From: Melieria omissa
Taxonomy: Eukaryota; Arthropoda; Insecta; Diptera; Ulidiidae
Assembly (NCBI GenBank): GCA_963971225.1
Contig: OZ020267.1
Location: 71,213,718 to 71,277,717, forward strand
Reading direction: 5' to 3'
DNA: 64,000 nucleotides
The notes under the pieces are model-generated. The model was given only the letters and a program-made list of their open reading frames with translations. It had not been told where the DNA came from and made no database searches. Below, piece by piece: positions 36,429 through 47,039 of the stretch. Numbering within the stretch: the stretch's first letter is position 1; the number at the start of each line of letters is the position of its first letter. The position numbers were made by a program, and so were the translations under genes.

Positions 36429-38297
36429 ATGTGTTCAAAAGTTAAGAAAAGCAGAACCTTAAAACTAACAATGCAGTGTCCTAATCGAAATAAGTTTTGT
36501 GCTGCATGCGGTTTATTTGCGCCTTTAAATAAATCGCGCAAAATTTCGAAACTGTTTATTCAATGTTACGAACAATATTTTTCAATAAATTTCATGCCAA
36601 ACTTGTGGTACGTGCCTGAAGTTGTGTGCGACTACTGCTATCGAAGTTTACTTGGATCCAAGAATGGCAGCCAAAATAAGCATCCCATGAAATACGTCTA
36701 CCCCGTCATATGGTTGCGACGTAGTGAACACTGCGCCAATTTTTGCTACTTCTGCCAAACACAGCCTCATACCGAAAAAGTGAGATATGAGTCCCGAGAC
36801 AACATCCCTTATTACGCTTGTGAATGGGTTAAGCCAGCTTTAGTACGATCTGCTTCAAATTCAGCTCCTTGTGAAGAAGTACAAATGGCAGGTGAAAATG
36901 CAGATGTAGAGACATTAGGCAGCGGCAGCAATTTTGACATATTTTCTGAATTTCAACCTAATGAAAGTGAGATGGGATACACAACGCCTCACTTAATAAG
37001 TCGGGAAGATTTCAACGATCTCGTGCGAGATACAAACTTATCGCAGAGAAGCGCTGAAATATTAGCGTCCCGCTTGCAGCAGTGGAAGTTAGTGTCACAC
37101 GATTTTCGCATAACGTCTGCGCGAAAGCGAGCAAACACGGAATTTCTTGATGATTGCTACACCATAGACGAGCAGACTGGGATAACGTACGCTTGTGATA
37201 TAGACAAACTTTTCACTACTATCGGTCATCCACACATCCCTGATGAATGGCGCCTTTTTATAGATGGTTCCGTTAAAAGTCTAAAAGGTGTCTTATTGCA
37301 CAATAGTAATGTTTATCCATCCATTCCAATTATTTATGGAACGAATGTGGCAGAAACTTACGATACCATGAGCGCTGTATTAAAACTAATTGACTACGAA
37401 CTTCATCGCTGGGTTATTTGCTGCGATTTAAAAATTGTAGCTATTCTCACTGGCTTGAAAAAAGGGTTTTCCAAGCACCAATGCTTTCTTTGCCTTTGGG
37501 AAGGACGGCGTCGAGAACTACATTATACAGATTACAAATGGCCAGCTCGAATTACTCACCAAATCGGACGTGATAGCATCGATCACATGCCTCTCGTACC
37601 GTCATCTAAAATTATTTTGCCGCCTCTGCATATTAAGTTGGGGCTTATAAGGAACTTTATACGCGCGCTTGACTCTGATGGCGCCTCCATGGAATTTGTA
37701 AGGAAAGTTTTCCCGAAGTTAAGCGACTCAAAGATTGCCGCCGGTATATAATTAAATTTGCATGACTGACATAACAAAACTTAAGTAAGTTTAATATTTT
37801 TAGGCGTTCTCAATGGGCCCCAGCTGAAAGAATTACTTAAGCGTAAGGATTTTGTAAATTTACTGACAGCAACAGAACAAAACGCGTGGACTAGTTTGGA
37901 GGCAGTCATAGAATGTTTTTTGGGAAATAAGAAGGCACAAAATTACGAACAAATAGTGAAAAATTTAATAAAAAATTTCGGAGAGATGGGCGTAAATATG
38001 TCCCTAAAAATACACTTTTTGGATAACCATCTGGATTTCTTCCCCGAAAATCTGGGAGATTTCAGTGATGAACACGGCGAGCGGTTTCACCAGGACTTAG
38101 CGACTATTGAAAATCGCTTTAAAGGAAAAAATACCTGCCACATGTTGGCAGAATACTGTTGGTCAATATGTCGCGATACCGGTGGTAAACATAAGAGGCA
38201 AAGCAAACGAATAATTTCAATTAGAATTATTTTGTTTCTTTCAATTAAAGTAGAACTTTGGTACTTCATTGAATTGCAGCATCCGCCTTTTTGTTAA
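36429..38297 (+). CDS. Transposase, two exons (36429-37743, 37804-38297)
   Basis: Splicing out 37744-37803 joins the frames exactly (...KIAAG-VLNGPQ...), giving about 602 residues with no internal stop. N-terminal Cys pairs C24/C27 and C67/C70, plus C106/C109, look like zinc-binding DNA-recognition modules. The RNase H-like core shows D279 in RLFIDGS and D333 in WVICCDLK. HQCFLCLWEGR, then LPPLHIKLGLIRNF and HFLDNHLDFFPENLG, lead to GERFHQD, where E531 is the likely third acidic residue. These motifs are shared by a widespread set of arthropod proteins annotated only as uncharacterised; placing them as CMC-type transposases rests here on the CACTG termini. The last 60 or so codons lie inside the right terminal repeat. 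The first ATG (TTTAAATGTG) is used; M15 is a possible alternative. The product would cut and reinsert its own element in the nucleus. Confidence 0.85.
37744..37803 (+). other. Intron of the transposase gene, 60 bp
   Basis: The donor is G|GTATATAA and the acceptor TATTTTTAG|GCG, with a T-rich run before the acceptor. Unspliced, the frame meets TAA seven bases into the intron and the product ends after 440 residues. The length is typical of dipteran short introns. In P elements, retention of one intron makes a truncated germline-specific repressor; whether this intron is regulated is unknown. Confidence 0.85.
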
Positions 38298-38713
38298 TAA
38301 CTTTCGAACCAATAAAGTTAGAGTAATGAAATTTTGACATTTGATAAAGGAGATTTTGAGTTTTAACATACATACTTTTCAAGATAATTCTATGTGAATT
38401 TTCAAGGATATGAAGGATTAAAATTTTCAAAGGACCTTTTTCATATCCTTTTTTCAGAAATATATAAAAACCCAATTTTATTAAAATTCTTGAGTCTTTC
38501 CTCTTTTATTTGATGTACATATCGCCATATTCGAACGAGAGTAAGTATTTTTTATATTTTTTTTATTTTTTATCCCTTTCAAAATTTTGAAGTCCTTTTA
38601 AAAGGACAAAGGATGTAGAAATGAAAAACTGAGTATGCAGTATTACTATGTTTGATCTATAGTTTCACGCCCATATGGACTTTTTCCAGTGTGAAAAAGG
38701 CTGTCGCACAGTG
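38109..38713 (-). repeat. Right terminal inverted repeat overlapping the gene end
   Basis: It begins inside the coding sequence at GAAAATCGCTTTAAAGGA, includes the remaining transposase codons to the stop at 38297, then about 415 bases of non-coding terminus ending GTCGCACAGTG. It contains the 41 bases (around TACTGTTGGTCAATATGTCG) missing from the left arm, and so is the complete version. AATAAA near 38310 may be the polyadenylation signal. Confidence 0.9.
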
Positions 38714-38718
38714 TTATC

Positions 38719-38825
38719 AAATACAAAGTTGCAAGGTCAACGAAGAATCTAACCTATTTTTTTCTGACTGATAAATACAATGTTGCAAGGGAGTCAAAGA
38801 AGATTCTAACCTAATTTTATTGATT
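38719..38825. repeat. Two-copy tandem repeat, about 54 bp
   Basis: AAATACAAAGTTGCAAGG at 38719 and AAATACAATGTTGCAAGG at 38773, each followed by GAAGAATCTAACCTA or AAGATTCTAACCTAA and a T-rich stretch. It lies just outside the transposon. Confidence 0.75.
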
Positions 38826-38986
38826 GCTTTAACACTAGAAGGACCATTGCGGTCATTTTGAGTCTCATATGCAAAATTAGTGGTTCATAGTGTTGCCAAA
38901 TTGTGAAGTGGAAACCTATAAACTAATTTTAATACATTTCTTAGGGAATCTGTGCAGGTCGCGACTTCTTGGCTTTACTTATTTAA

Positions 38987-39185
38987 CCCTTTGCAGTCCG
39001 TTGTCGCCACATTTGCGACATTTCGTATGTTAGTAATAAATCCGTTGTCGCCGCATTTGCGACATGATTGTTTATCTCACTCAGCGCTCTTTATTCTTAG
39101 ATAATCAAAAGGGTTTATATTTGCGTTACAATGTGTTTGATGACCAAATTTTGTCGTAAATGCGGCGACAACGGAGTGCAAAGGG
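38987..39185. mobile_element. piggyBac-type MITE, 199 bp
   Basis: TTAA at 38983-38986 and 39186-39189 encloses an element whose ends are inverted copies of CCCTTTGCASTCCGTTGTCG (26 bases including GCC, one mismatch). TTAA duplication with CCC...GGG ends is the piggyBac signature. Inside, GCCACATTTGCGACAT is repeated as GCCGCATTTGCGACAT. There is no coding capacity. Confidence 0.85.
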
Positions 39186-39493
39186 TTAATAACAACTTTG
39201 AAAATTTCATTCTTAACGCTAATTGTTTTTACTAGAAAAATACTATATGTCTGTTTTTTTTAATTCCAATACTTTGTCGATCCTGCAACAGTTTTTTACC
39301 TGTTCTGAAAAATTGCAATTTTTTAGTTGTTACTCTTTTGTAGTTAGTGTGCAATATGTTTAATCTTTCATTAGAACTATTCACTGTGGAATGTTAAAAC
39401 TAAGACTAACAAAAATAGTGTTAACGACTAAGAAAAATACAGAAAGAGGTCCTGGAGGTGCCTTAGGATGCTCCAAATGTTGCCTTGTTAGAG

Positions 39494-40042
39494 CAGTGTT
39501 GCCCGATCAGGAGATTGGCTACTAAATTTAGAAGATTCTTGGCCTTTTAGGATAATTTTTAGGAAGAAGAATTATTTAGGAGAAAGTTTAGGAGATTTAC
39601 ATTTTATGTTTTTTCGGAGGATTTTTCGGATTAGTGATTTTTTGGGAGATGTTTTGATAACGAAGTATGGTGTGTTGGGAACACTGGCAACAAAACATAT
39701 TTTGGCAACTATTTTAATAATTTTTCAATACAATTTTCAAGCTTACAAATTGTCTCGTTCTCACTTATTGCTGTCACAATGAAATCCTGCCAAAAATTTC
39801 ACTTTTCATTTAATTCATTTGCTATATGTTTTGTTTTTGTTAAGTTTTTGTTGTTAAGCTGAAAGGCTACAATAAAAAAATTATATAAATTTTAATTTTT
39901 TTAGAGTTTTTAAGTTTCATTCTTCTAAAATGACGCTAATTCTAAACACAAATTGTAGGAGATTTTTTAACTTCTGGGAGGAAATTTCAATAATTTTTTT
40001 TAAGATTTAGGAGAAAGTCATTTCAGGTATCTGGCAACACTG
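39494..40042 (+). mobile_element. hAT-type MITE, copy B
   Basis: It starts CAGTGTTGCCCGATCAGG and ends GTATCTGGCAACACTG. Flanks TGTTAGAG (39486-39493) and TGCTAGAG (40043-40050) form an 8-bp duplication with one mismatch, as expected for hAT. The interior is the reverse complement of the copy at 3998-4494 and has a TTAGGAGATTT-like word repeated near both ends. It is non-autonomous. Confidence 0.88.
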
Positions 40043-42249
40043 TGCTAGAGCAGAAGTATTGCAACTAACTCCAAAAAGTTGCAACGCTTTCTTCATCTAT
40101 CACAGTTTCCTTGCTTTCAAATTCAAACTTCTTCAAAATTCTTACTTCCGTTATCTCATTTACTACTATTTTATCTCACGTCTCGCATCAAATCAGCACA
40201 GGCTGCAACTTATTTATCAATTGCCAACAACAACAACAACAATAACAAATGAACCATAAATATGTTTGATTAGAAATGATAAGCTAATTTTTACCTCGCA
40301 ACACTTTGTTAAAGTAAAACAACAGCGACTGGTTGCCGCTGCGTCTGCTGCTGCAGCCAATGTGCAGCAGACAAATTGACATAATTTGCGACAAGTGTCG
40401 CCGAAGCAAAAATCAACGAATGCAAAAAATCAAGCAATAAAGCAAATGAAGCAGCTAAAGCAATAACAACAACAACAATAGCTTCCAAGAAAGGCAACAT
40501 TTAAAGGGGGAGGGGCACACACTGGCGCATTAAGCACGAGCGGCAGCAGATAATAAAAAATGCTAATGTTTCACTGCTGCAACCACACTTTGCCTTTGCT
40601 TCAACTTGGACACACAAACACACATACACACACGTATATATGTATTTATATGTCTAAAGCATAGATGGAACAGAATACGCATTGATGTCAATGCTCCTGA
40701 ATGACAGGGAAAATATAAGTGGAGCATTGTACGGCGCAATGATTTTATAGGAGTAAAACGCTGGTCGCGTCCAAGGCGTTGGCAGCGCCGTCTGGCGACA
40801 GCTAGTGGCATTTACTACTACTCTACTACTACTGTCACTTCACTACGTTTTTATTACTATACAACTTTCTACTACTATGTATTCGGCCATTCACTGCTCG
40901 CTACTATCTGTGGTTATTTGGCAGTTTGGCTGTGCTTCCTTGTTGATGGCGTTCGGCTTTCCGTTCGTCCATGGTGGTCACAATGCAAAATGTGTGAATG
41001 AACCCGGCAACTGTGTCACTGCAATGGCTATTGTTGTTGTTGTTCTGAAGTTGTTATACTTTTGTAGCTCATTCTCTGCTCAGTGGCAGCGTTTTGGAAA
41101 TTTTGCTAAAAAGCTTCTAAACCCAACTCGTGCTGATTGCATTCCAGGCATTTTGTATATTGGGATCGTTTATGGTTAAACATTTTTATAAATAAAATAA
41201 ATACTTATAAATTAAAAACTGCGCGCCACATTTTGCAGCATAATCCCAATGTTTAGTAGCTTGAAATTCTAACCTTCCAACTATTTTCACACACACCCCC
41301 ACTCATTTAGTATCTTTGCTGTGGAGTTGTAGTTTTTCTGGCATTGAATCATCTGTCCAATGTGCAGTTGCATTATCGTTAAATTTTTACTACACACTAC
41401 AACAACAACAACAAAAGTCATGCACTTTATGATGTTAGATAAACCACAATCAACACTTCCTTCCTTCATTGGTAAGTTAAATCATATAAGCAGAAAATTT
41501 TAGGTCAAAACTTTAGTACGTAAATGTTATTAGTCAAGAAGTTTTGAAAAAATCACATTCTTGCATTCATTCCTTTATAGAAAAAGTATATAACCATTGT
41601 AGAATTTTCATTTCATAAACGAAAAGTTTTGGTCAGAAAATAATTTTCAAAAAAATTTGGAAAATTGAACTTACTTAAACTCGCTATGTAATTTTAATTT
41701 TGTGAAGAAAAAATAAAACTACAAATTCAATTCTTAAAAAAACTAAAACTGAAAACTAAAACTCACCGCATATTTTTTATTTTTTCCCCAAAAAAATAAA
41801 ACTCAACAACAAATTTTTATTTTCTGATCACAAAACTGGATGCAAACAACTTTCATAGGAAACGTTGATCTAGTCTGAAAGCTATAGGACAGACAGAAAA
41901 GCTCGAACAGGAAGGCAGGTTTATTCCTTCTGAGATAAGTAAGGAACGATCTTTGCCATGTGGTCAGTTCAGTTCAGTTCACAGTTCACAATCCATGGGG
42001 ATCAGCACATGGCCAACGTGGTCGACATCATAGAGAGTCTAACTTGGGCATCCTGAACATTTACTACGTCCCGTCTTTGCTAGAAAGAGCTTTGGGTTCA
42101 AATGTTATGAGGATGCACGAGATCCAAACTCTTACCCCTTATGATTTATAAAGAAGCCCAGGAAATTTTATGCAGGAAGACGAGTAGTCTCCTCCCCTTT
42201 CATACTTATCCACTTTCTTGCAACCTCCACCCCTCTTTCTTCTATTATC
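40043..42249. other. Non-coding DNA, microsatellite-bearing
   Basis: AAC tracts lie near 40224-40245, 40463-40480 and 41399-41413, with a TACTAC-type stretch at 40815-40880. The 124-codon frame at 40805-41179 shows a hydrophobic start but no family feature. No exon is supported. Confidence 0.4.
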
Positions 42250-42640
42250 ATTTTCTAGTCTGAGTGCTTGAAAAATGGCCCTCTTACGGTTTATTTTTCT
42301 GGCTCCGGTCACATCTATCTATCACTCTATTCTTATTTTTCGGGCTCATGTCACATCTATCCATCACTCTATTCTAATATAGTTGACTATAATATTTTCT
42401 ATTTTGCTAAATTTTGTCCTTTTTTTGACTGTAATATTCGGCTTTATATCCCCCACCCCTATTTCTTCTATGTATTATCCTTTTCTGAGCCTCAAATACA
42501 ATGGGATACCTAGACTCAGTGTTTGAGGAATGGACCTCCTATGATTTATTTTCTCGGCTCCCATCACATCTATCTATCACTCTTTTCTAATAAAGTTGAC
42601 TATAATATTTTGTATTGTACTACATTTTTCTCTTCTTTTA
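42250..42640. repeat. Short irregular repeats (ATCTATCACTCTATTCTAATA)
   Basis: CACATCTATCTATCACTCT followed by ATTCT, and the segment GTTGACTATAATATTTT, recur near 42308-42400 and 42560-42615, with GGCTCCGGTCACATC or GGCTCCCATCACATC before them. This is two to three copies of a loose unit. Confidence 0.6.
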
Positions 42641-42749
42641 AATTAAATATTCGACTATAAAGTTTACTATTATATAATATTTTTTCAAAATCATTCAAAA
42701 ACTTGGTAAAGAATCGGTAGTTTAGGGAACACCACACAACGTTTTAGAC

Positions 42750-43260
42750 CCAAGAGATTAAGTCGTTTAAATCTTTATTGAAGTCTACTTTACTTGATTT
42801 AAAATATGTAAGAAACATAATTTAGATTTTTACAATTGACTCTGTAGTTTTCTGACCATAAAACTTTTTAAACACAAGAACTCTAGTCCTCCGAATATCC
42901 ACCCAAAACTACTTTAGTTGACCTAAAATATATCTGAAATATATTTTCGAAATATAATTTGACAATCTTTAGTTTTGTCTCCATAAAACTTTTTGCACTC
43001 AAAAACTCCAGTCCTTCAGATATCCATTGAAATCTACTTTAGTTGACTCAAAAGATATAAAAAACATAATACCGATCTCTACACATTATAATATTCTCTT
43101 AAATTCTTCCAAAGATGTGGTATTCTACTTCCTTAAGTAGACAATCTGTAATTTTGTCACCATAAAAAATCCATCAAAAAACTCCTTTCGAATATCCACC
43201 CAAATCTATTTTAGTTTACTTGAAATATATCAGAAATATAATTTCGATTTCCCAAGTACT
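42750..43260. repeat. Tandem array, about 123-bp units
   Basis: The block AAATCTACTTTAGTTGACTC with AAAATATAT, then CATAAAACTTTTT, AAAAACTCCAGTCCTTC and GAATATCCACCC recurs at about 42782, 42908, 43031 and 43202. The third unit carries an extra 50 bases or so. Confidence 0.8.
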
Positions 43261-44159
43261 GTCTAATTTGTCCACATCTAATTCTATAATTTCATTCAAT
43301 ACAGTCGATTCAGTTCAGTTAATCCCATTTATCTGTTTACAGACAGCAATTTCCTTACTTTGCGCCCTTCAATAAATGTCTGCCTTGTTTTTTTGGTTTT
43401 TTTTGTATTCTTTTTGCTCATTTGATTTATTCGATGGTGTCTGGTTTCTGGCAAAATATGCGTATTAATTGCAATCTATAAAGATAATAATGCATTACCT
43501 AATACACTTGAAATGTAAATTTACAACTTTGTACTACGTACACCACTCATTGTAGACGCGTCAAGTGTGCTTTCCAACGCTTCGTTCATTGTGTCTATTT
43601 GCGTCTCAAATATTTATGCAATGACAATGCAGAAAATGTACGCAAAAATGAGTGCAAGTTACATGCAAAATGCTCGCGTTGTCGTTCTACAATTTAATCA
43701 AATAATAACCACTTGAATTAGATTGGAATTTAGTACAAATTACACACAAACAGACGACGTACACTTGAAAAGAGATTTCGAAATGATGGAACAAAAGAAA
43801 ATCAATGTCTGAGGATCTTAAGTTTTTTCTCACTTAACTTCAAATTATGATCAATAAATCAAAAATAAAATAAATAAATTTGAATAAAAGTAGTTAGTAT
43901 GAAATGTAATAACTAAGTTAGGTTAGGTTTAAAAGTTAGTTTAAATGTAAGTTAAGTTCGATTTGAAATTTAGTTGGAATTCTACATACTTTTCTCGCCG
44001 ATTGCTTTTGTGTTGACCTGCAACACTAAGGAGCTCTAACTGGTACCGTTAGGGTATCTAGGGAACTGTCAAGTAATTCACGCCCTTCATGTCGTAGGTT
44101 TCCAGGTTCAAACGAAAACACTTTACACTTTAACTTGAAATTCCTACCTGTTTACTACC
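43261..44159. other. AT-rich DNA, nothing recognised
   Basis: GTTAGGTTAGGTTT near 43917 resembles the inverted end of the LINE tails but has no supporting sequence beside it. Otherwise no feature is visible. Confidence 0.35.
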
Positions 44160-45760
44160 AGTTCCGTTGTAATTATAACACATAGTGTGTAAAAATACTG
44201 CACGCGTTGTGAATATACCACATATAGTGAATGTAAATATATCAGACAATTGTAGCAAGCCCGTAGACAGGATTTTTTTTCGGGGGGGGGTTACTCAAAT
44301 CAAAACCCGACAGCTGACTGAAAACAAGCTTCCAAGCTAAATTAAATGACTAATTTAACTTAATTAGGCACTTGGGCTCAATGTAAACGTAGCCATGCAT
44401 GGTGTGATTAGTAACTAGTTTAGAATATTATAAATTAAAACAATGTTCTAACATTTCGGGGGGGGTCAGAACCCCCCTAACCCCCCCCCCCCTAGCTACG
44501 GCCCTGAATTGTAGGTATATCACTACTGGTAAAATAATACCCCTCAGTGTGTAAATTTAACATTTTTAATATAGCTAAATGTAACAAACAACTTTTAAAA
44601 TACCAATACTTAGAGTAAATAAATCACACGGGATGGAAATGTACCACATAAAATGTATGTAAATGTACTGAAGAGAGTGTAAATATACCAAATGATAACA
44701 AATATTTCACTTAAGGTGGGAATACAACACCTCAATTGTGAGTATACCACATAGAGTGTATGTAAATGTATCGAAGAGGTGAGTGTATGTAAATGTACTG
44801 GAGAGAGTGTAAATTTACCAAATGGTAGCAAATATTTCACTAACGGCAGGAATTCGACACGTGTATTGGGCCATATACCACATAGAGAGTTGTAAATATA
44901 CCACCTAGAGCTTACATATAGTATTCAGTGTATATATACACCATACTGATGTAAATATACCACATCTAGTGTAGGTAAATGTAACACAAAATTGTAAATA
45001 TACCATTGTAGGGTTTAAAAATTTACATGATTTGGAAGTACACCGCATAGAGAGCATGTAAATGTACTGAAGAGGGTGTAAATTTACCAAATGGTAGGTA
45101 ACATTTTACTAAGCGTGGGAATACAACACATCATAACAAATGGGTTGTAAATATACCACATAAAGTGGTATGCAAATGTACAGCACAGACTGTAAATCCA
45201 CCGCATGTTTGTCAGTCCACCTAGGTTGGATATATTATACATGGGTTGTAAATAAACCAGAGGTTATTTGTAATTTGCATATGGTATTTGTAAATATTCT
45301 ATTTGATATGTAAATAAATCACTTAGTATCTGAATATACCACATGGTTGTAAATATACCACTTATGATGCAGGTAACTGTTTCACATAATGGTAACTATA
45401 CCACTTAGGGTTTAAATAAAACACATAAAATATACCCACAGAGTGTAAATCTTCCACATGATTGTAAATATACCACACACAGTATGAATATTTTACATGA
45501 TTGTTAATATACCACTTGTTGTGGGAATATAACAAATTTGTTGTGAGTAAATATACCACACACAGTATAAATCCTTCACATGATTGTAAATATACCACTT
45601 ATTGTGGGATTTTTGTGATTAAATCTCATCGGATGTCTGTCAATTTGCCGTACAGAACGTAAATCTGCCACCCGATTGTAAATATACCACTCGGTTGGTA
45701 AATATACCATTCATTATATGAACACATTACATCGCTCGTAAATATACCACACAGTTCATA
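44160..45760. repeat. Array of short degenerate units (TGTAAATATACCACA)
   Basis: The word GTAAATATACCAC or close variants recurs dozens of times at irregular steps of about 20 to 60 bases, with AGAGTGTA, GTACTGAAGAG and TTGTGGGAATA linkers. Longer blocks such as the one around AGAGTGTAAATTTACCAAAT with GGTAGCAAATATTTCACTAA repeat near 44690, 44810 and 45075. A hAT-type MITE has inserted at 44256-44506. The minus-strand frames here (SIHLHTLY, VYLQ repeats) translate the array. Confidence 0.85.
44256..44506. mobile_element. hAT-type MITE with G and C runs, 251 bp
   Basis: The ends are CAAGCCCGTAGACAGGA and the inverse of CAGGGCCGTAGCTAGG. The identical 8-mer AATTGTAG stands on both sides (44248-44255 and 44507-44514), a perfect hAT-length target duplication. 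Just inside the ends are a G run near 44282-44290 and C runs near 44472-44492. It lies within the GTAAATATACCAC array and has no coding capacity. Confidence 0.85.
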
Positions 45761-46742
45761 CGGAATTGCATTGTAAAATATCGTCCTTAGTCAACGTATC
45801 ACAGTCGAAAAAGTAGTAAAAATTCTCAAATTTCCTAAACAATTTAGCGCCGGCATGTGTTCTGATAATAAAAATCTGTCAACAGCAAAAAATGTTCCAC
45901 TTTTCATAAAATAAATAAATAATAAATTATCGCAAGAATTTTCCGCGAACGCGAGAGCGTGAGAAATGATGAAATGATGAACTGGCGCCAATAATAACGC
46001 AAAAGCGTTTCCAATTACCTTTGCCACATTTGTTGGCCTTTTCATTGTTATTGTTATACAATCCACTTGCCATTGTTGTTGCCATTATCGCATGTCGCGC
46101 GTAATGTCAACAAAGACAGCAGCAGCAGCAGCAGCAACAACACGCCGACAGCGAAGTGTAAAAAGCGCGCGAATGCGCCGTTAACAGGCAAAATGCCATC
46201 GATAACAACAACAACACACACAAGCACATGAATGCGACGTCAGACGCTGCCGTCGCCGCCGCCACCTCGTGCCAACGCCGCCTAACGGCCGCCTGACGAA
46301 CATGTGTGCGGTAACAGAATCACTTGCGGACATGTGATTTAGAAAATTTTTGCACTTTCATTGCGCGTCGCTTGCGTTCGTTTCGCCTAAATATTTGCAT
46401 TTTTAATTTCAATTACCCCATCGAATTTCAAGTTGAAGTGCAGGTGCCGCAGTCGCGATCGATGTTAGTAGTTGTGTGTGCCTGTGTGTGTGCGTTGTGG
46501 TTGCTGGGCGCCGTGGTGCTTGCGGTGCTGCCCAGTGTTTTTGTTGGCGCGCTGACGACGCGACGGTTTGCTTTATTGCGCCGTCGTCGTAGTTTTTGTT
46601 TGTGTGCTGTACGGAATTTGCGTCGCAGACGTTCCGCTTGCGGAAAAATTGCAATTATTGTAAATGCAAACTGACGTCACAGGTTCACGTGCTCGACACT
46701 CGCGCGTCGACACTTGACGGCCAACGTCAGATCGTTAATTTA
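45761..46742. other. Transition from AT-rich to CpG-rich DNA
   Basis: From about 46.1 kb the sequence becomes CpG-rich, with CAG and AAC tracts (46120-46140, 46205-46220) and a GCCGTCGCCGCCGCC stretch (46247-46262). It looks like the upstream part of a promoter region and leads to the CRE/E-box pair at 46672. Confidence 0.4.
46672..46691 (+). promoter_or_regulatory. CRE (TGACGTCA) followed by E-box (CACGTG)
   Basis: A perfect palindromic cAMP-response element at 46672-46679 and a CACGTG E-box at 46686-46691, seven bases apart, in CpG-rich DNA. CRE binds bZIP factors such as CREB/ATF; CACGTG binds bHLH factors such as USF, Max or Clock-Cycle. A similar overlapping pair is at 53993. Functional use is inferred from motif and context only. 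Confidence 0.4.
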
Positions 46743-46792
46743 ATGAGAAATGCGTTCACTCAACTGGGCCGCCAGCTGCCGCAGCTCAGCAG
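46743..46792 (+). CDS. Candidate first coding exon, basic leader-like N-terminus
   Basis: ATG at 46743 opens MRNAFTQLGRQLPQLSR and reaches AG|GTATGTG at 46792/46793, a strong splice donor. The peptide has Arg, Gln and hydrophobic residues and no acid, like a mitochondrial presequence. It sits 50 bases downstream of the CRE/E-box pair in a CpG-rich stretch. I do not recognise the gene, and no second exon is visible in the window, so the intron would have to exceed 17 kb. It could equally be a chance ATG in a 5' leader. Confidence 0.22.
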
Positions 46793-47039
46793 GTATGTGC
46801 ACGTGTTAGTGTTAGTGAGAGGGTGTGGGTGTGTGTTCGGGGGTCTAACGGCGCCACTGCTGAAACAAGGAAGGTGTGGTCTGACGCAGAAGCAGTTAAA
46901 CTTAAACTAAATTTTCCAAATAAGACACTTTGTGCTGGACACATTACGACTGTTTAGTTTAGTTGAATTCTGCTACTCATTTCGCAGTAATCGGTTGGTG
47001 CAATACGCTTTTGCTGCTCGTTTAGTTTAATCAACCCAT

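Larger units (their letters stand above)
35766..38713 (+). mobile_element. Apparently intact DNA transposon, CACTA/Mirage/Chapaev-like
   Basis: The element starts CACTGTGCGAC and ends GTCGCACAGTG. It is bordered by TTA at 35763-35765 and 38714-38716, and the two ends form inverted repeats of about 576 and 605 bp. Inside lies one transposase gene with a single short intron and an open frame of about 602 codons. CACTR termini and short target duplications are features of the CMC superfamily; a 3-bp duplication is, as I recall, that of the Chapaev3 branch, so the branch is inferred. The two arms differ only by scattered substitutions and small indels apart from one internal deletion, so insertion is recent compared with the relics around it. 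The insertion lies at the edge of a GC-richer region. Confidence 0.88.

Noticed and set aside
43915..43935. LINE tail on the minus strand (GTTAGGTTAGGTTT)
   Set aside because: Only the simple AACCTAAC words are present, without the CACAATGG block; too little to support.
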